In this document: positions 22,961 through 34,075 of the stretch, piece by piece
Layout of the letters: each line of letters opens with the position of its first letter
How positions within the stretch are numbered: the first letter of the stretch is position 1
DNA from: Macrotis lagotis
Lineage: Eukaryota; Chordata; Mammalia; Peramelemorphia; Peramelidae
Assembly: GCF_037893015.1 (NCBI RefSeq)
Contig: NC_133664.1
Span: 126,108,319 to 126,172,318 of the forward strand
Direction of reading: 5' to 3'
DNA: 64,000 nt
Notes under the pieces: model-generated
The model's database searches: none
Told to the model about the DNA's origin: nothing
The model's input: the letters and a program-made list of their open reading frames with translations, nothing else
Program-made: the position numbers and the translations under genes

Positions 22961-23519
22961 AATTGGGGAATGGCTTAGCAAACTGTGGTATATGTATGTC
23001 ATAAACTTTATTGTTCTGTTAGAAATCAGGAGGGATGGGAATTCAGGGAAGCCTGGAGTGATTTGCATGAACTGATGCTGAGTGAGATGAGCAGAACCAG
23101 AAAAACACTGTACATCTTAACAGCAACATGGGGTGATGATCAACCTTGATTGACTTGCTCATTCCATTAGTGCAACAATCAGGGACAATTTTTGGCTATC
23201 TGCAATGGAGTATACCATCTGTCTCCAGATAAAGAACTGTGGAGTTTGAACAAAGTTCAAGGACTATTCCCTTTAATCTAGGAAAAAAACCTGATATCTT
23301 ATTGTCTGATCTTATTATCTTTTATACTTTATGTTTCTTCCTAAAGGATGTGATTTCCCTCTCATCACACTCAGTTTGGATCAATGTACAACATGGAATC
23401 AATGTAAAGACTGACAAATTGCTTTCTTTGGGGGGGTAGGGGGAGGGAAGTAAGATTGGGGGAAAAATTGTAAAATTCAAAAATAAATAAAATGTTTCAC
23501 TAAAAAAAGAATAAAAAAG

Positions 23520-25317
23520 CACAAAAGGATTTACATTCCTGCTATAGGGAATTTACAGGGATAACATATGTTGAACAGAATAGCAACTAACTTGGCAATA
23601 GAATGCAGTTCCAGAAAGCACAGTGGAAGGATAGAATACAGTGGTATATTGTTATGGAGGACCAGGATTGAAATGAACATGAATAAGTTTGCAAGGAATG
23701 TTTTTCAGGTAAGAGAGCTTTGGCTATGCATTCATTCTGAGTGGAACCACAGGACAGTAGATTATCACTTAAAATTGTTACAATATTAGAAAAAATAATT
23801 GCTTTAAGTTTACTGCACTGATCAAAGGATAAATAATATATAAATATGATCATCAATTTCATCACATCTTGGGCCTACTGGGCTTACTTCTCAGTTATCT
23901 CAGGAACATAAAAAAAGAATAAAGGAGATTTAGTCAAGAATATGTTTAATTCATTCTTATATTGGCTTTGAAAGAGAAATTGCTACATACAATGGAATTT
24001 ATGACTTCTATAAAGACTGTCACTTACTGTAAATACGATGTTAACTTGTGAATTAACTAAGTTAATGGTTGTTATACAAGTCAAAAGCTAAAGAGCATGT
24101 TGAGTATTTTTTTTTAATTGTATACTTGATGGATGGACTTAAGGATAAATTGAAAAAGGTTTCTATGGAATAGATATATCATAAATTAAAACAACATTCT
24201 ATGTTCAACATCAGCACAAAATGCTTGGATGCCAACAATAGGTAAAGACTGATGGCAAAAAAATCCAAAAATCATGAAGTGTATCTAGGAAAACATGAGA
24301 CTGATTGTTCTTGAACTAAATGTAGAAATTTTATTTTATAAATAAGATTTTTTCCCCTGGAGTTTTGGATTGTGGAAAATGACAGGGGTTAGGACAAGGA
24401 TTCAGAGGACAAAGAAGAGGAGAATGAGTTTTCTATCATCAAATAATGTAGGAAAAGGCAAGGCTTTCCTTCTAGAAATCTATTTTTATAGGACACAACT
24501 TCTTGTGTCAGAAATTAGAAGATACTGATACATACTTGTTGTGTGACTCTGAGTACTTGACTTCTCAGTATTTCAGTCAATTACCTAACATGGTATATTG
24601 GAGGGTAAGTTCAAATATGCTTTGGTAAAGGGTTTCCTCTCTGGAATTCACTTTGCCAATGGATTCACAGGTGGAAACTCAAATAATAACTTGGTATTAT
24701 GAACTATACCATGAGATTAGGAGTTGAATAAAATCTGTTTAGAGAAAAACATAGAAATAAATTTGATAAACAGATTAAATAATTCATAGGGGATTTCTGG
24801 GTTCTGGAGTAAGTGTCTTACATCTCTCTAAATGAATACATGCATGCTTTCACTAAAATCCTTTATTTGTGAAAATATTCATATAAAGGTAAATATCCAT
24901 ACATATTTTTATAAACATTTGTGTATATTTGTAAATATATCATATTCCTTACATTGTTTCCCCTTCAGAATTTCTCTGATCTGTTAAAACACTTTTATTC
25001 TAATTACCTATATTCAGAACTTCAGACTCTAGTATTCTAATATAATGGCCAAGTCAGTAGTTAAGTATACATTTCCTCAAAGTAGTTAGAAATATGCTAA
25101 ATAAATCAAAACAAAACAAAAATAAGAAATAATAAACAAGAAAACAAAATGAGTTCATCACCAAAAGATATCAAAGAAAAATACATAGAAACAGAGGGTG
25201 GGAATAGAGTTGAAAACATCAAAAGAGACTTCAAAACAATGAATACATACTAAAGAGTAGTAGAAAGTTATACAAGAAGTCATGTGGGGGGTAGAAAGTG
25301 TTAGTGAGAGAACTAAG
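23520..25317. other. Unique sequence, no gene seen
   Basis: No repeat family firmly recognised; a weak SINE-head-like stretch lies near 24500-24600 ('gtgtgactctgagtacttga'). Opposite frames of 73 and 92 codons overlap at 23568-23865 without motifs. Confidence 0.45.
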
Positions 25318-25482
25318 TTTTTTTTGTTAGTTTTTTTAGTTTTTGCAAGGCAATGGGGTTAAGTGGCTTGCCCAAGGCCACACAGCCAGGTAATTATTAA
25401 GTGTCTGAGGTGGGGTTTGAACTCAGGTACTACTCCTGACTCCAGGGCCGCTGCTTTATCCACTGTGCCACCTAGCCACCCC
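25318..25482 (-). mobile_element. WSINE-type SINE
   Basis: Complete reverse-oriented copy from poly-T to 'ccacctagccacccc' with a duplicated 'tact' (ggtactactcctgac). The minus frame at 25359-25553 is SINE-derived. TSD not clear. Confidence 0.93.
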
Positions 25483-25605
25483 TGGCTCTTTTTTTGAAAA
25501 ATAATTATGATCTTAGAAATGTTACAAGAAATCTTGGCTCTTAGTTTCCTCACCTATAAAACTGGCCCAGATAATCACTAAAGTTCCTTAAAGCTCTGGA
25601 GTTAT

Positions 25606-26494
25606 ACTTATATAAGAACAAACAAGGAGAGGTACATTTGACATATAAGTTCAGCAAAATGAAAAAAAAAACTTAAGAAAATGTAAACAATTCCAAATAG
25701 CAAGAAAAGACTAAGAAAAGCAGTTCTAATGTATTCCAATATTAGTCAAGTCATTTGAACTTCAAACTTACCTGTTCTAAGGGCCATTGAGAAGATAAAA
25801 AAAATATTGAGGGATCAAACAAAAATATCTAGCTTATGGGAAGGACAAGGATAGGGAAATAATTGAATGAATTCTTAGAAAATATCTCTAAAAAGGCAGG
25901 AAAATAAAGAGGAAAATGAAATTTAGTGAAATCAAGGAAAGAAATTTACTTATGTAGATAATGAATAAAGGAAAAGAAAAAACAGTTTTCCTTTAAAATA
26001 TCAACTGACTTATCTGAAAGTCATTAAGACAACTGCCTTAGGAAGCTTCATAAATACAAGTTATCTTGAAGGGTGAGTAGAAAGGAGAAAATCAATAGGT
26101 GTAGTTTATGAAGGGAGAAATGTGAAGGTAGTAGAAAAAGGCAAATTTGTTTATCTTATTTAAACAGGAAATAAGAAGTGCCTAAATATTATTTTCCCAA
26201 AAGCCTCACTTAACAGATAGATCTTCAAATTAACAATGGAACAGAAAAACTTTACATTCTGTATATTCATTTAAGTTTCCAGGGTAAGAAAGAAGAAAAA
26301 TAAAATGACATTTCTGGAAAAGGCCCACTACAGTTCAATGCCATTAAAACTGAAATGAGTTATTTAGTTGGCAGGAACAGAGAAAGAATGAGAAATCAAA
26401 AAATAAACAATGAGTCAAGAAATTGGAGTTCAAAGTGAGGGGCAATGGAGACAAGTCAGAAAGATTAGAATAGATTATTTTTTCTTTTGAGAGG
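25606..26494. other. Unique sequence, no gene seen
   Basis: AT-rich; nothing recognised. Confidence 0.5.
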
Positions 26495-26835
26495 ATGTTT
26501 CTGTGAAAGATCATATTTGTGATATCATTGATGAGAAAACTCTCACTGCCAGGACAAATCAACAGTTCACACAATAGCCTTAAAAATTTGCCTGAGGGTC
26601 AGCTAGGTGGCACAGTGGATAGAGCACCGGCCCTGGAGTCAGGAGTAGCTGAGTTCAAATCTGAACTCAGACAACTAATAATTACCTAATTGTGTGGCCT
26701 TGGACAAGTCACTTAATCCCATTTGCCTTGCTAAAACCTAAAAAAAAATTTGCCTGGAAAGTTAATTGATTTTTCCAGTACAGTCAATGTGTCAGAGGAA
26801 GCATCTGAACCCAGGACATCCTTTCTCTGTTGTCA
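26495..26835 (-). mobile_element. Older SINE of distinct type, split by a WSINE
   Basis: Left part 'gatgagaaaactctcactgc' with 'caggacaaatcaacag', right part 'aatgtgtcagaggaagcatc', 'tgaacccaggacatcc'. Together these resemble a marsupial tRNA-type SINE whose 3' body includes 'ctcccactgccaa'. The two parts are separated by the WSINE at 26595-26743. Confidence 0.6.
26595..26743 (+). mobile_element. WSINE-type SINE with 13-bp TSD
   Basis: Complete copy with 'ggtggcacagtggatagagc', 'gagttcaaatctg' and 'cacttaatcccatttgcc'. TSD aaaaatttgcctg at 26582-26594 and 26744-26756. Inserted into an older SINE. Confidence 0.95.
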
Positions 26836-27003
26836 GTTCTCCAAGAGCACAAAATCAGAAGCAAAATAATTCAGAAACAAGTAGTGTGAGCTCAAAAGAG
26901 GAAAAAAATAAGAATTTCATAGGAAAAAAATTAAATGTGAGTGGATTCAACTCACCATGGGAAAAGAAGAAAATAGATTAGAAAGCAGAACTCAGGACTT
27001 TTG

Positions 27004-28870
27004 GAACAGGACCAAGATGCTGTGAGAAGGTAGGAAGTTCCCAGAGTTTTCCAGAAACATTAAATGAAGCCTCTACACAGAACTTAAAGTAACAGATCCT
27101 ACCAAAAAGACAAAAATTCTCAACTCAATATATTATGGAGGAAAGTCATTAAATATCTATCTCTTCTGAATAAAAGAGAAGTATAGCACAGCATGGGTGG
27201 GAGAATTGAAAAGCTAATAGCCTCTCAGCTAGGGCACAGTTCGGTTCAAGGTTCAGCAAGTCATCAGCAGCAGTGAGGTTCCCAACCCTAGCTCAAAAGA
27301 CAAAATTCTAACCCTGGAATGCTGGTGCAACAGATAGGACTAGGTTGAGCAACCCTAACACAGGGAATAAACCACTGCAAATACAATGCCTTGGCAAGCA
27401 GAGATTAAGGGCTACCCTAAAGGAGAGTAGCCTGCTACCCAGGAAACACCACAGGAAGTGATAAGCAAGGGACCGGGTTTAGGCACTAGCACAGAAAACA
27501 GAGCTCAACTATCAAAAAGAGCAAAAAACAAACAAATAATTTTTTCTGTTGGTGATGATAAAAATACTATCTCAGAAGATGAAAATGTTGACAAAATGCC
27601 TAACATGTGAAGCCTCAAAGGAGTTTATTGGAAGATCTCAAAAAGCAGTTTGAAAATGAAGAAAAGAAGAAAAAGAAAAATGGAAAAAAGAAATGATCCA
27701 TGCAGGAGAATATGAAAAATTGACTGAAGTAATCAATCCCTTTAATAGTAAAAAATGACCAAATGGAAAAAATTGCAACTCGTCAAAAACAAAAATTAAC
27801 CAAATGGAAAAGAAAACCAACCCATTTAAAAATTAAAATTAACCAATTGGAAAAAAGAAACACAAAACCTGCTAAATAAAATGAAATCCCCAAAATTAGA
27901 ATTAGACAAATAGACACTAATAAGGAAATATTCCAGCGAACAAAAACAAAAACCTCAAAAAATGAAGAAAATATAAAGTATCTCTTAGGAAAGATGATCA
28001 ACTTGGAAAATAGATCCAGAAGAGAGAATTTATGAATTATTGGTCTACCTGAAAGCCTAGATTAAAAAAAAAGGGTCTGGAAAATACCTTACTTTTTTTT
28101 TTGTAAGGCAGTGGGGTTAAGTGACTTGCTCAAGGTCACACACTAGGCAATTATTAATTGTCCAGAGTCAGATTTGAACTCAGGTCTTGTTGACTCCAGG
28201 ACCAGTGCTCTATCCACTATTCCATGTAGATGCTCCAAAAATATCTTTCAAGATGGAAAATTTCCCTAATATTGCAGAACAGGAAGACAATATTGTCCCT
28301 AAAAGAATCCACTTATCAACTCCAAAAAGAGATACAAGAATAAAAACTCCAAGAAAATATTGTAACAAAATTTCAGAATTCTCAATTAAAGGACAAAATA
28401 CTGCAAGCAGTCAAAAAGAAGCAATTAAAACATCAAGGGACCACAGTCAGGATTATGTGGGATTTAGCTTCAATTTAAAGGATTTGAGGGCTTAGAATAT
28501 GATATTCTGAAGGGCAAAGGATCTTAAATTACAACCAAAAGAATCATCTGCCCTCAAAATTTAGGGAAAAGATGTATTTTCAATGAAATAGAGGACTTTC
28601 AAAATTATCTGACAAAAAGACCAGAAGGGAAAAGAAAATTCAATTTCTAAAACAATACCCAAGGGATACACTAAAAATAAAGGAGAAAAACATTAGTCAA
28701 GAACTTTACACTATATAGATTCCTACATAGGAAGATAATACTTGTAACATTTGAGAATTATATTTCACTTTGTGATAGCTAAAAGGATCATGCTTAGATA
28801 TAGGTATAGATTGATAATGAAAGTTATGATGCTTTAGCTGATACTTTAGATCGTGACTCTTGAAAATAAT
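27004..28870 (+). mobile_element. L1 element E: degraded 5'UTR, ORF1 and inter-ORF region
   Basis: Starts with an altered L1 5' end ('gaccaagatgctgtgagaag'). The 5'UTR runs to about 27540, then a Lys/Glu-rich coiled-coil region with many stops. The RRM boundary ('ENRSRRENL', 'IIGLPES') lies at 28010-28060, with the C-terminal domain at 28430-28620. A minus-strand WSINE interrupts it at 28093. Minus frames 27638-27820 and 27783-28001 are antisense shadows. The element stops where a second L1 5' end begins. Confidence 0.75.
28093..28236 (-). mobile_element. WSINE-type SINE in L1 E ORF1
   Basis: Reverse-oriented, more diverged copy ('gtaaggcagtggggttaagt' to 'tccatgtagatgctcc'). Possible TSD aaaataccttac / aaaatatctttc around 28081 and 28238 is imperfect, suggesting an older insertion. 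Confidence 0.85.
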
Positions 28871-29423
28871 GTGAGGAGAGCCAAGATGGTGACATGAATT
28901 AGCATGCTCCTGGAGCTTTTCCCTGCACACTATTAAATGAAACCTATATACAAATTACAAGGATGTAGATCCCACCATAAAAAAAAGAGCAAAACAAGTT
29001 CTCAAGTTGAGACATCCTGGAGGATATACAGTGAAGGTCAGTCTCTTTGGGGAAAAGGGAACATATAGCCCAACTACATAGAATGGGGAAGCCAACAGGA
29101 GGCCTCTGACCACAGTCCAATCCAATTCATGATAGCTAGTAGCCCTGGTCCTTGCTCAGCTAGATAGCACGTCAGCAGGGAGGGTCCTAATCCCAGACAG
29201 GACTGAGTAGTAACAAACCTCTACATGGGCAATGCCTGGGCTGCATAGGTAACACCTTGGCAAGTGATAAATCAGGGACCAGACCCCAACCTCAGCACAA
29301 AAAATCAGGGCTATATTCCATATTCCCCAGGAACAGAGTTAGACCATCAAAATCAGCAAATAAAACAAAGTGTGCTATAGATTTTAAAAATAGGAGAATA
29401 AGGAATTCTACCAAATTTCTCTC

Positions 29424-29591
29424 ATGGCACCAGTAAGGGAAAAGGAAAAGCCTGGAAAAACCAACAAAGAAACAAAGAAAAACAAAGAAAATTATACACC
29501 AATCTCCCTCTTGAATATGAATGCAAAATTTTTAAAAAAGAATTTTAACAAAGAGATTACAAGAAGTCATTATGGGGCTAATACACCATGA
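29424..29591 (+). pseudogene. Short fused frame: leader ATG into L1 RT
   Basis: The ATG at 29424 starts a 55-codon frame beginning MAPVREKEKPGK that runs without a stop into the RT motif ENYTPISLLNMNAK before TGA at 29589. The KPGK...KENY spacing resembles the native RT lead-in, so the junction is probably at or just upstream of this ATG. No evidence that it is expressed. Confidence 0.5.
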
Positions 29592-29757
29592 TCAGATAGG
29601 ATTTATACCAGTTAGGCAGGGATGGTTCAATATTCAGAAAACACTCAAATAATTGAACATACCCACATATAAACCAACAAAAATCATATGATTATCTCAA
29701 TAGATGCTGAAAAACTTATGATAAAATTTAGCACCCATTCCTGTTAAAAATACTAGA

Positions 29758-29905
29758 GGGGGGCAGCTAGGTGGTGCAGTAGATGGAGCACTGGCTCTGG
29801 AGTCAGGAGTACCTGAGTTCAAATCCAACATCAGAAACTTAAGAATTGCCTAGCTCTGTGACCTTGAGCAAGTCATTTAATCCCATTGCCTTAAATAAAA
29901 AAAAA
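29758..29905 (+). mobile_element. WSINE-type SINE in L1 D
   Basis: Complete copy with several differences ('ggtggtgcagtagatgg', 'gacattgagcaagtc'-like). It splits the RT region: 'gttaaaaatactaga' precedes it and 'gttaactttagcaag' follows. TSD not clear. Confidence 0.88.
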
Positions 29906-31044
29906 TGTTAACTTTAGCAAGAAGAGGAGAAAAAAGAAATTGAAGGAGCCAGAATTGCCAATGAGGAAACAAAACTTTAACTCTTGGCAGATGATATGAA
30001 GGCTTACTTAGAAAATCCTAAAAAAAAATCAGGTAAAAAACTACCTGGAATAATTAACTCCAGCAAAGTAGCAGGATAGAAAATAAACTCACATAAATCA
30101 TCAACATTTCTATATATGAACAATAAAGCCCAAGAGCAAGAGATAAAATATGAAATTCCATTTAAAGAAATTGTAGACAACATAAAGTACATGGAAATCT
30201 ACCTCCTAAGACAAACCAAGAAACTATGTGAACACAATTATCAACTACTTATCACATAAATAAAACAGATCTAAACAATTGGGAAAATGTCAATTGTTCA
30301 TGGTTAGACTTAGCTAATAAAAATGACAATTCTACCCAAATCAAATTACTTATTCAGTGCCATACCAATCCAGTTAACAAAAAAACTACTTTACAGAACT
30401 ACAAAAAATAGTAACAAAATTCATCTGGAGCAAGGTTAAGAAATTCAAGTGAATTAATGAAAAAATTTAGAAGAAGGTGACCTAGTTATACTACACTTAA
30501 AACTGAATTATAAAGTGGTACACATCAAAGTTCTCTGCTGCTGGTTATGAAATAGAGTAATGGACCAGTAGATTAGAGTAGACACAAAAGAAATAGTAGT
30601 AAAAGACTATAGTAATCCACTACTTGTTAAACCCAAAGACACTCACCATTTGACAAAAACTGCTGGGAAAACAGGAAAATACTATGGCAAAACCTAGGCG
30701 TAGACTCACTCTTACTCTTATACCAAAATAAGATCAAAATGGGTAGAGGATTTGACATAGAAGGTGATTCCATAGACCAATTAAGAAAAAAAATCCTCTA
30801 TCTGTTAGATCTATGGAGAGCGGAGAAGTTTCTGATCAAACAAAAGACAGAGAACATTAAAATTTCAAAATGGTTGATTTTGATCACATTAAATTAAAAA
30901 TGTTTTTTTCACAAATAAAATCTATACAGGCAAGATTAGAAGGAATGCAAAAAGCTGGAAAACAGTTTCCATAGCAAATATTTCTGATAAAGTACTCTTC
31001 TCAAAAATATAGAGCACTGCTTCAAATTCATAAGATTACTTTAA

Positions 31045-31150
31045 AAGGGGGATTCTTAATCTTTTTTCTTTTGTTTCATATACCTATTTAATAGCTTGGT
31101 CAAATCTATGGAAATTTTCTCAGAAAAATATTTTTTAAATGCATAAAATT
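31045..31150. mobile_element. Possible ancient DNA-transposon-like fragment
   Basis: 'gggggattcttaatctttt' followed by 'tcatatacctatttaatagc', 'ggtcaaatctatgg' and 'aaatgcataaaat' resembles a widespread mammalian element with a 'gggttcttaacct' end, from memory. Only one end is visible and the family is not certain. Confidence 0.3.
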
Positions 31151-31154
31151 TAAA

Positions 31155-31218
31155 TTGCCAGCTGTGTGAGCTTGGGCAAGTCATTACCTTAATGAGCAAC
31201 CCCATTACCTTAAATAAA
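31155..31218 (+). mobile_element. 5'-truncated WSINE-like insertion with 12-bp TSD
   Basis: Only the SINE 3' part remains ('gctgtgtgagcttgggcaag', 'accccattaccttaaat'). TSD ataaaatttaaa at 31143-31154 and 31219-31230 shows it inserted already truncated. Confidence 0.75.
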
Positions 31219-31239
31219 TAAAATTTAAAAAAAGAAGTA

Positions 31240-32475
31240 GAGGGAACAGAACATTCCAGGCATGGGCGATAACCAACAAAAACATGGAACCAGAAGATAG
31301 ATCATGTGAGAGAATGCATGAAGAGCATAATGGACTAGAAGACTAGAAAGGAAGGAAGGGATCAGATGATAAAGATCTTTAAATAAGAAGCAAGGGACTT
31401 AATATTTAACGTAATAAGAGAATTACTGGATTTCATTAGTAGAGATGCAATGGGACAGTGAGAGAATCAGAGTTATATTTCTATGCTTTAGAAAATGACT
31501 GCCTTTCAAACTGAAAGATGGATTGGTGTGGGGAGATATGTGAACTAGGAAGACAAATTAGAAGTTTACGGCAATTCAAATTAGAGGTAATGAAGGCCTG
31601 AAATAAGGCAGTGGCTATGTGAGTGGAGACAAGGGAACATTTATGGTGTGGTAGAAACAATGTTTTGAAAAAAGATTGGATTCATAGAATGATGATAAGT
31701 GATTGGTAAATGATTACAAAAGTATGTAAGTCTGGGTGTTCTGAAGGATGGTAGTACCCTTGGAATTAATATCACAATTTGTCAGAGGGGAGAGGAGGGG
31801 GGAATAAATTCTATTTTCATCATATTCTTTGATATGTTTGGAAAATTGTCTTAGCATTGAAAATCCATAAAAATAGACCAAGAATAGATCAGATAATTAC
31901 CTGCAAAGACATGTTAATTGAACCTAGTTTAGGTGTTGAAATCACGAAGTATGGCAACACAAAGGGAAAAGAGAAAAAGATCCAGAATAGAAATCATGGG
32001 GGATAAAAATAAGTGGGGATGACATGGATAAAGAACAAGCAGTGTAAATTGAGATGGAGTAGTCAAGCAAGTAAGAGGACCAGGAGAGAGCAGTGTCACA
32101 AAAACCAAGATAGGAGAGAGTATCTAGGGGGATGTTGAAAGATCATGTCAGGGGGCAGCTAGTTGGCTCAGTGGACAAAGCACTGGCCTGGAGTCAGGAG
32201 TACCTGGGTTCAAATCCCGTCTCAGACATTTGATAATTACCTAGCCATGTGGCCTTGGGCAAGCCACTTAACCCCATTTGCCCTTGCAAAAAAAAACCCT
32301 AAAAAAATAATTAAAAAAAGAAAGATCATGGCAAATGCTTCACAGATGTCAAAAAAGATAAAAACTAAGAAAAGAGAACTATGTTTGTCAATTAAAAGAT
32401 CATTGATCACACTGGAGAGAACACAAAGTCAAAAACCTGGTTGTGGAGAGTTTGGAAGACAGTGAGATTAAAAGA
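31240..32475 (+). repeat. Ancient unnamed interspersed repeat
   Basis: Sequence such as 'acattccaggcatggg', 'gaaaggaaggaagggatcag', 'ctgaaagatggattggtgtg', 'gaggtaatgaaggcctgaa' and 'ccaggagagagcagtgtcac' follows a long repeat I recognise from several mammals but cannot name securely. Non-coding here. It is interrupted by a WSINE and followed by the CNN2 pseudogene. Confidence 0.5.
32148..32319 (+). mobile_element. WSINE-type SINE with 11-bp TSD
   Basis: Complete copy starting 'gggggcagctagttggctc', box B-like 'gggttcaaatccc', tail with A-runs. TSD gaaagatcatg at 32137-32147 and 32320-32330. The plus frame at 32163-32465 is SINE-derived. Confidence 0.95.
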
Positions 32476-34075
32476 AATAAGCAGGAAGAGGGAAGCTCAT
32501 CTCCAACCGGAAACCCTACTGTGACCCTGTCTTCCTCCTCTTCACCCTGTCTTCACTCAAGGGCTCAGGCCCAACCCAAAAGGGGTTGGGGAAGAGATGG
32601 AGAGACAATGAGAATTGGTCCAGGGCAAGGCTATGGATGGGAGGGGATGGGAATATTCTTGCTTCACAATCCCCCAACCCCATAGACACCCTTTTGAGAA
32701 GCCCTCAGCTGAAGAGAGGATAGAGGGGTGAAGAAGACTCCTTTCCCATCTACCCTGACTTTCAGGCCTGAGAAACTTGACTTTCTGCAGCCTCCTTTAC
32801 TCAGGAGATGAGACACTCAAACACAGAGAACTGTAGAACATCATCAATATTGGAAGGCAGACCTCAAACAGCCAGTTCTGGTCCCCTCATCTGACAAATA
32901 GAGAAGTTGAGGCTTGTCCAAGGCCACAGGGTGAGTCAAAGAGAGAGTTCAGATAGGAGTAAAATTCTCCCAAGATAAGACAAAAATCAGAGAGCAGAAG
33001 GGGGTGATAATAATGAAAGGGGTTGGATAAGGGAGGGGAGGGGAACATGGGAGGGCCCTCGGCCTCAATACCCTTCCTCTTCCCTATAATAGTGGTACTC
33101 AGGGGGCTCCGCAGAGCTAGGGCTGTCACTTGGCCCCATCCCTGGCCCATCTCCGGTGGGACCTTAGGGACAGTATTTGGGATCATAGATCTGTCACCCC
33201 AGCCCGAGCACCTGCCCACTTTGGTTGGCACCCTGGGTATAACCCATCTGCAGAGACATGGAGGTGTTATCACACTTGTCTGTGCCCATCTTGGTGTCAT
33301 AGATATGTCGCCTGGTGCCTGGGGCTGTCATGCCAACCTGACTGGCACATTTCTTGGTCCCCATCTGCAAGCTGATAGTTGAGTGGTGCATTGGGGCCAG
33401 GATCTGGTTCTTAGGGTCATACAGGTGTCTTTGGGTACCATAGGCTGTCATACCTGACTGGCTGACACATTTATTGGTGCCCCTCTGAAGGCCAATAACA
33501 CACTGCCCGGCCTTCAATTTGGCATCATCAAGGTTTCATTCTTGTTTCTCTGAGTACTTGACCCCAATGTCCACACCACTCTGTAGTCTTTTTGTCTTGG
33601 TCTTGTCAGCCAGAGCCAGAAGTGATACTTGAACCTGAGTCATATTTCCACTTTCAAAGAGGTCATTGGCTTCAAAGAGATCCACAGGGTTTATGCCATA
33701 GTTAACCATGGCCTTGATGAAATTGGAGAGATTTTCCAGCTGGTGCCAGTTCTGTGGTGAGCGATTAATCTTGGGCACGGAGCCAGGCTATAGTTTGTTC
33801 ATGAGAGTGCATAGGATGATGCCATCTTTGAGTCCCTTCTGGAAGTCTGGCCCAATGCTGAGTTCTGTGAGACCCTCGATCCAGCCCCTCAACTCACCTT
33901 CCACTTGTGGATCATACTTGGACTGGAGTCGGTTCTTGACTTCGGCGGACAGGCCGTAGGACGGGCCCTTGTTAAACTGAGTGGAGCTCATGGCGCGGAG
34001 GAGCGGAGCCAGGCAGGGAGCGGCCCGGGGCGGCTGGATGGGACCGACCATTTCTGTATATTTTGAACAAAGCCA
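32476..34075 (-). pseudogene. CNN2: Processed pseudogene of calponin-2
   Basis: An intronless copy with coding remnant 33991-33065 (309 codons including stop, the usual CNN2 length) and no net frameshift. It starts [19 protein letters not shown] calponin-homology domain follows (residues about 30-130; [16 protein letters not shown] at about 33745), then three calponin repeats (VIGLQRGTNK, STISLQMGTKK, MSLQMGYTQGANQ). CNN2 binds actin and inhibits actomyosin ATPase; this copy cannot. Four in-frame stops occur at codons 68 (TAG, 33790-33788), 152 (TGA, 33538-33536), 266 (TGA, 33196-33194) and 276 (TAA, 33166-33164). Each is explained by one C-to-T change (Gln or Arg codons). GC-rich 5'UTR-like sequence extends to about 34051 and 3'UTR-like sequence to about 32476. 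No poly-A tail or clear TSD is visible. Plus-strand frames here are shadows. Confidence 0.93.
32815..32945 (-). mobile_element. MIR3-like fragment in CNN2 3'UTR copy
   Basis: 'actgtagaacatcatcaata', 'ctcatctgacaaatagagaa', 'aggcttgtccaaggccac' match a reverse MIR3-like core. It was either present in the parent mRNA 3'UTR or inserted later; no TSD decides this. Confidence 0.5.

Larger units (their letters stand above)
18599..23505 (+). mobile_element. L1 element A: 5'UTR and ORF1 kept, ORF2 internally deleted
   Basis: Runs from an L1 5' start ('gagccaagatggtggagag', 18607) to an A-rich 3' end, about 4.9 kb including a WSINE. Order: 5'UTR 18599-19399, ORF1 19400 to about 20400, inter-ORF purine-rich region to 21228, ORF2 endonuclease start 21229, deletion junction at about 21560, late ORF2, 3'UTR. 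Likely TSD aaagaatataaaag (18585-18598) / aaagaataaaaaag (23506-23519), 13 of 14. Roughly 2 kb of ORF2 (rest of endonuclease and most of RT, including the catalytic core) is absent by comparison with element B, so it cannot be autonomous. Confidence 0.9.
28871..31040 (+). mobile_element. L1 element D: 5'UTR joined to reverse transcriptase
   Basis: A fresh L1 5' start ('gagagccaagatggtgac', 28874) and 5'UTR run to about 29420. The sequence then switches directly to RT text (ENYTPISLLNMNAK at about 29480), missing ORF1 and endonuclease. RT continues, with LADDMKAYLENP at 29981-30020 (both catalytic aspartates readable) and later ORF2, ending truncated at about 31040 without 3'UTR. Many stops. 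A WSINE sits at 29758. Confidence 0.8.

Noticed and set aside
33023..33382. Plus-strand frames of 119 and 81 codons
   Set aside because: Antisense shadows of the GC-rich CNN2 pseudogene.
33023..33991. Functional calponin gene
   Set aside because: Intronless and with four in-frame stops; a processed pseudogene explains it.
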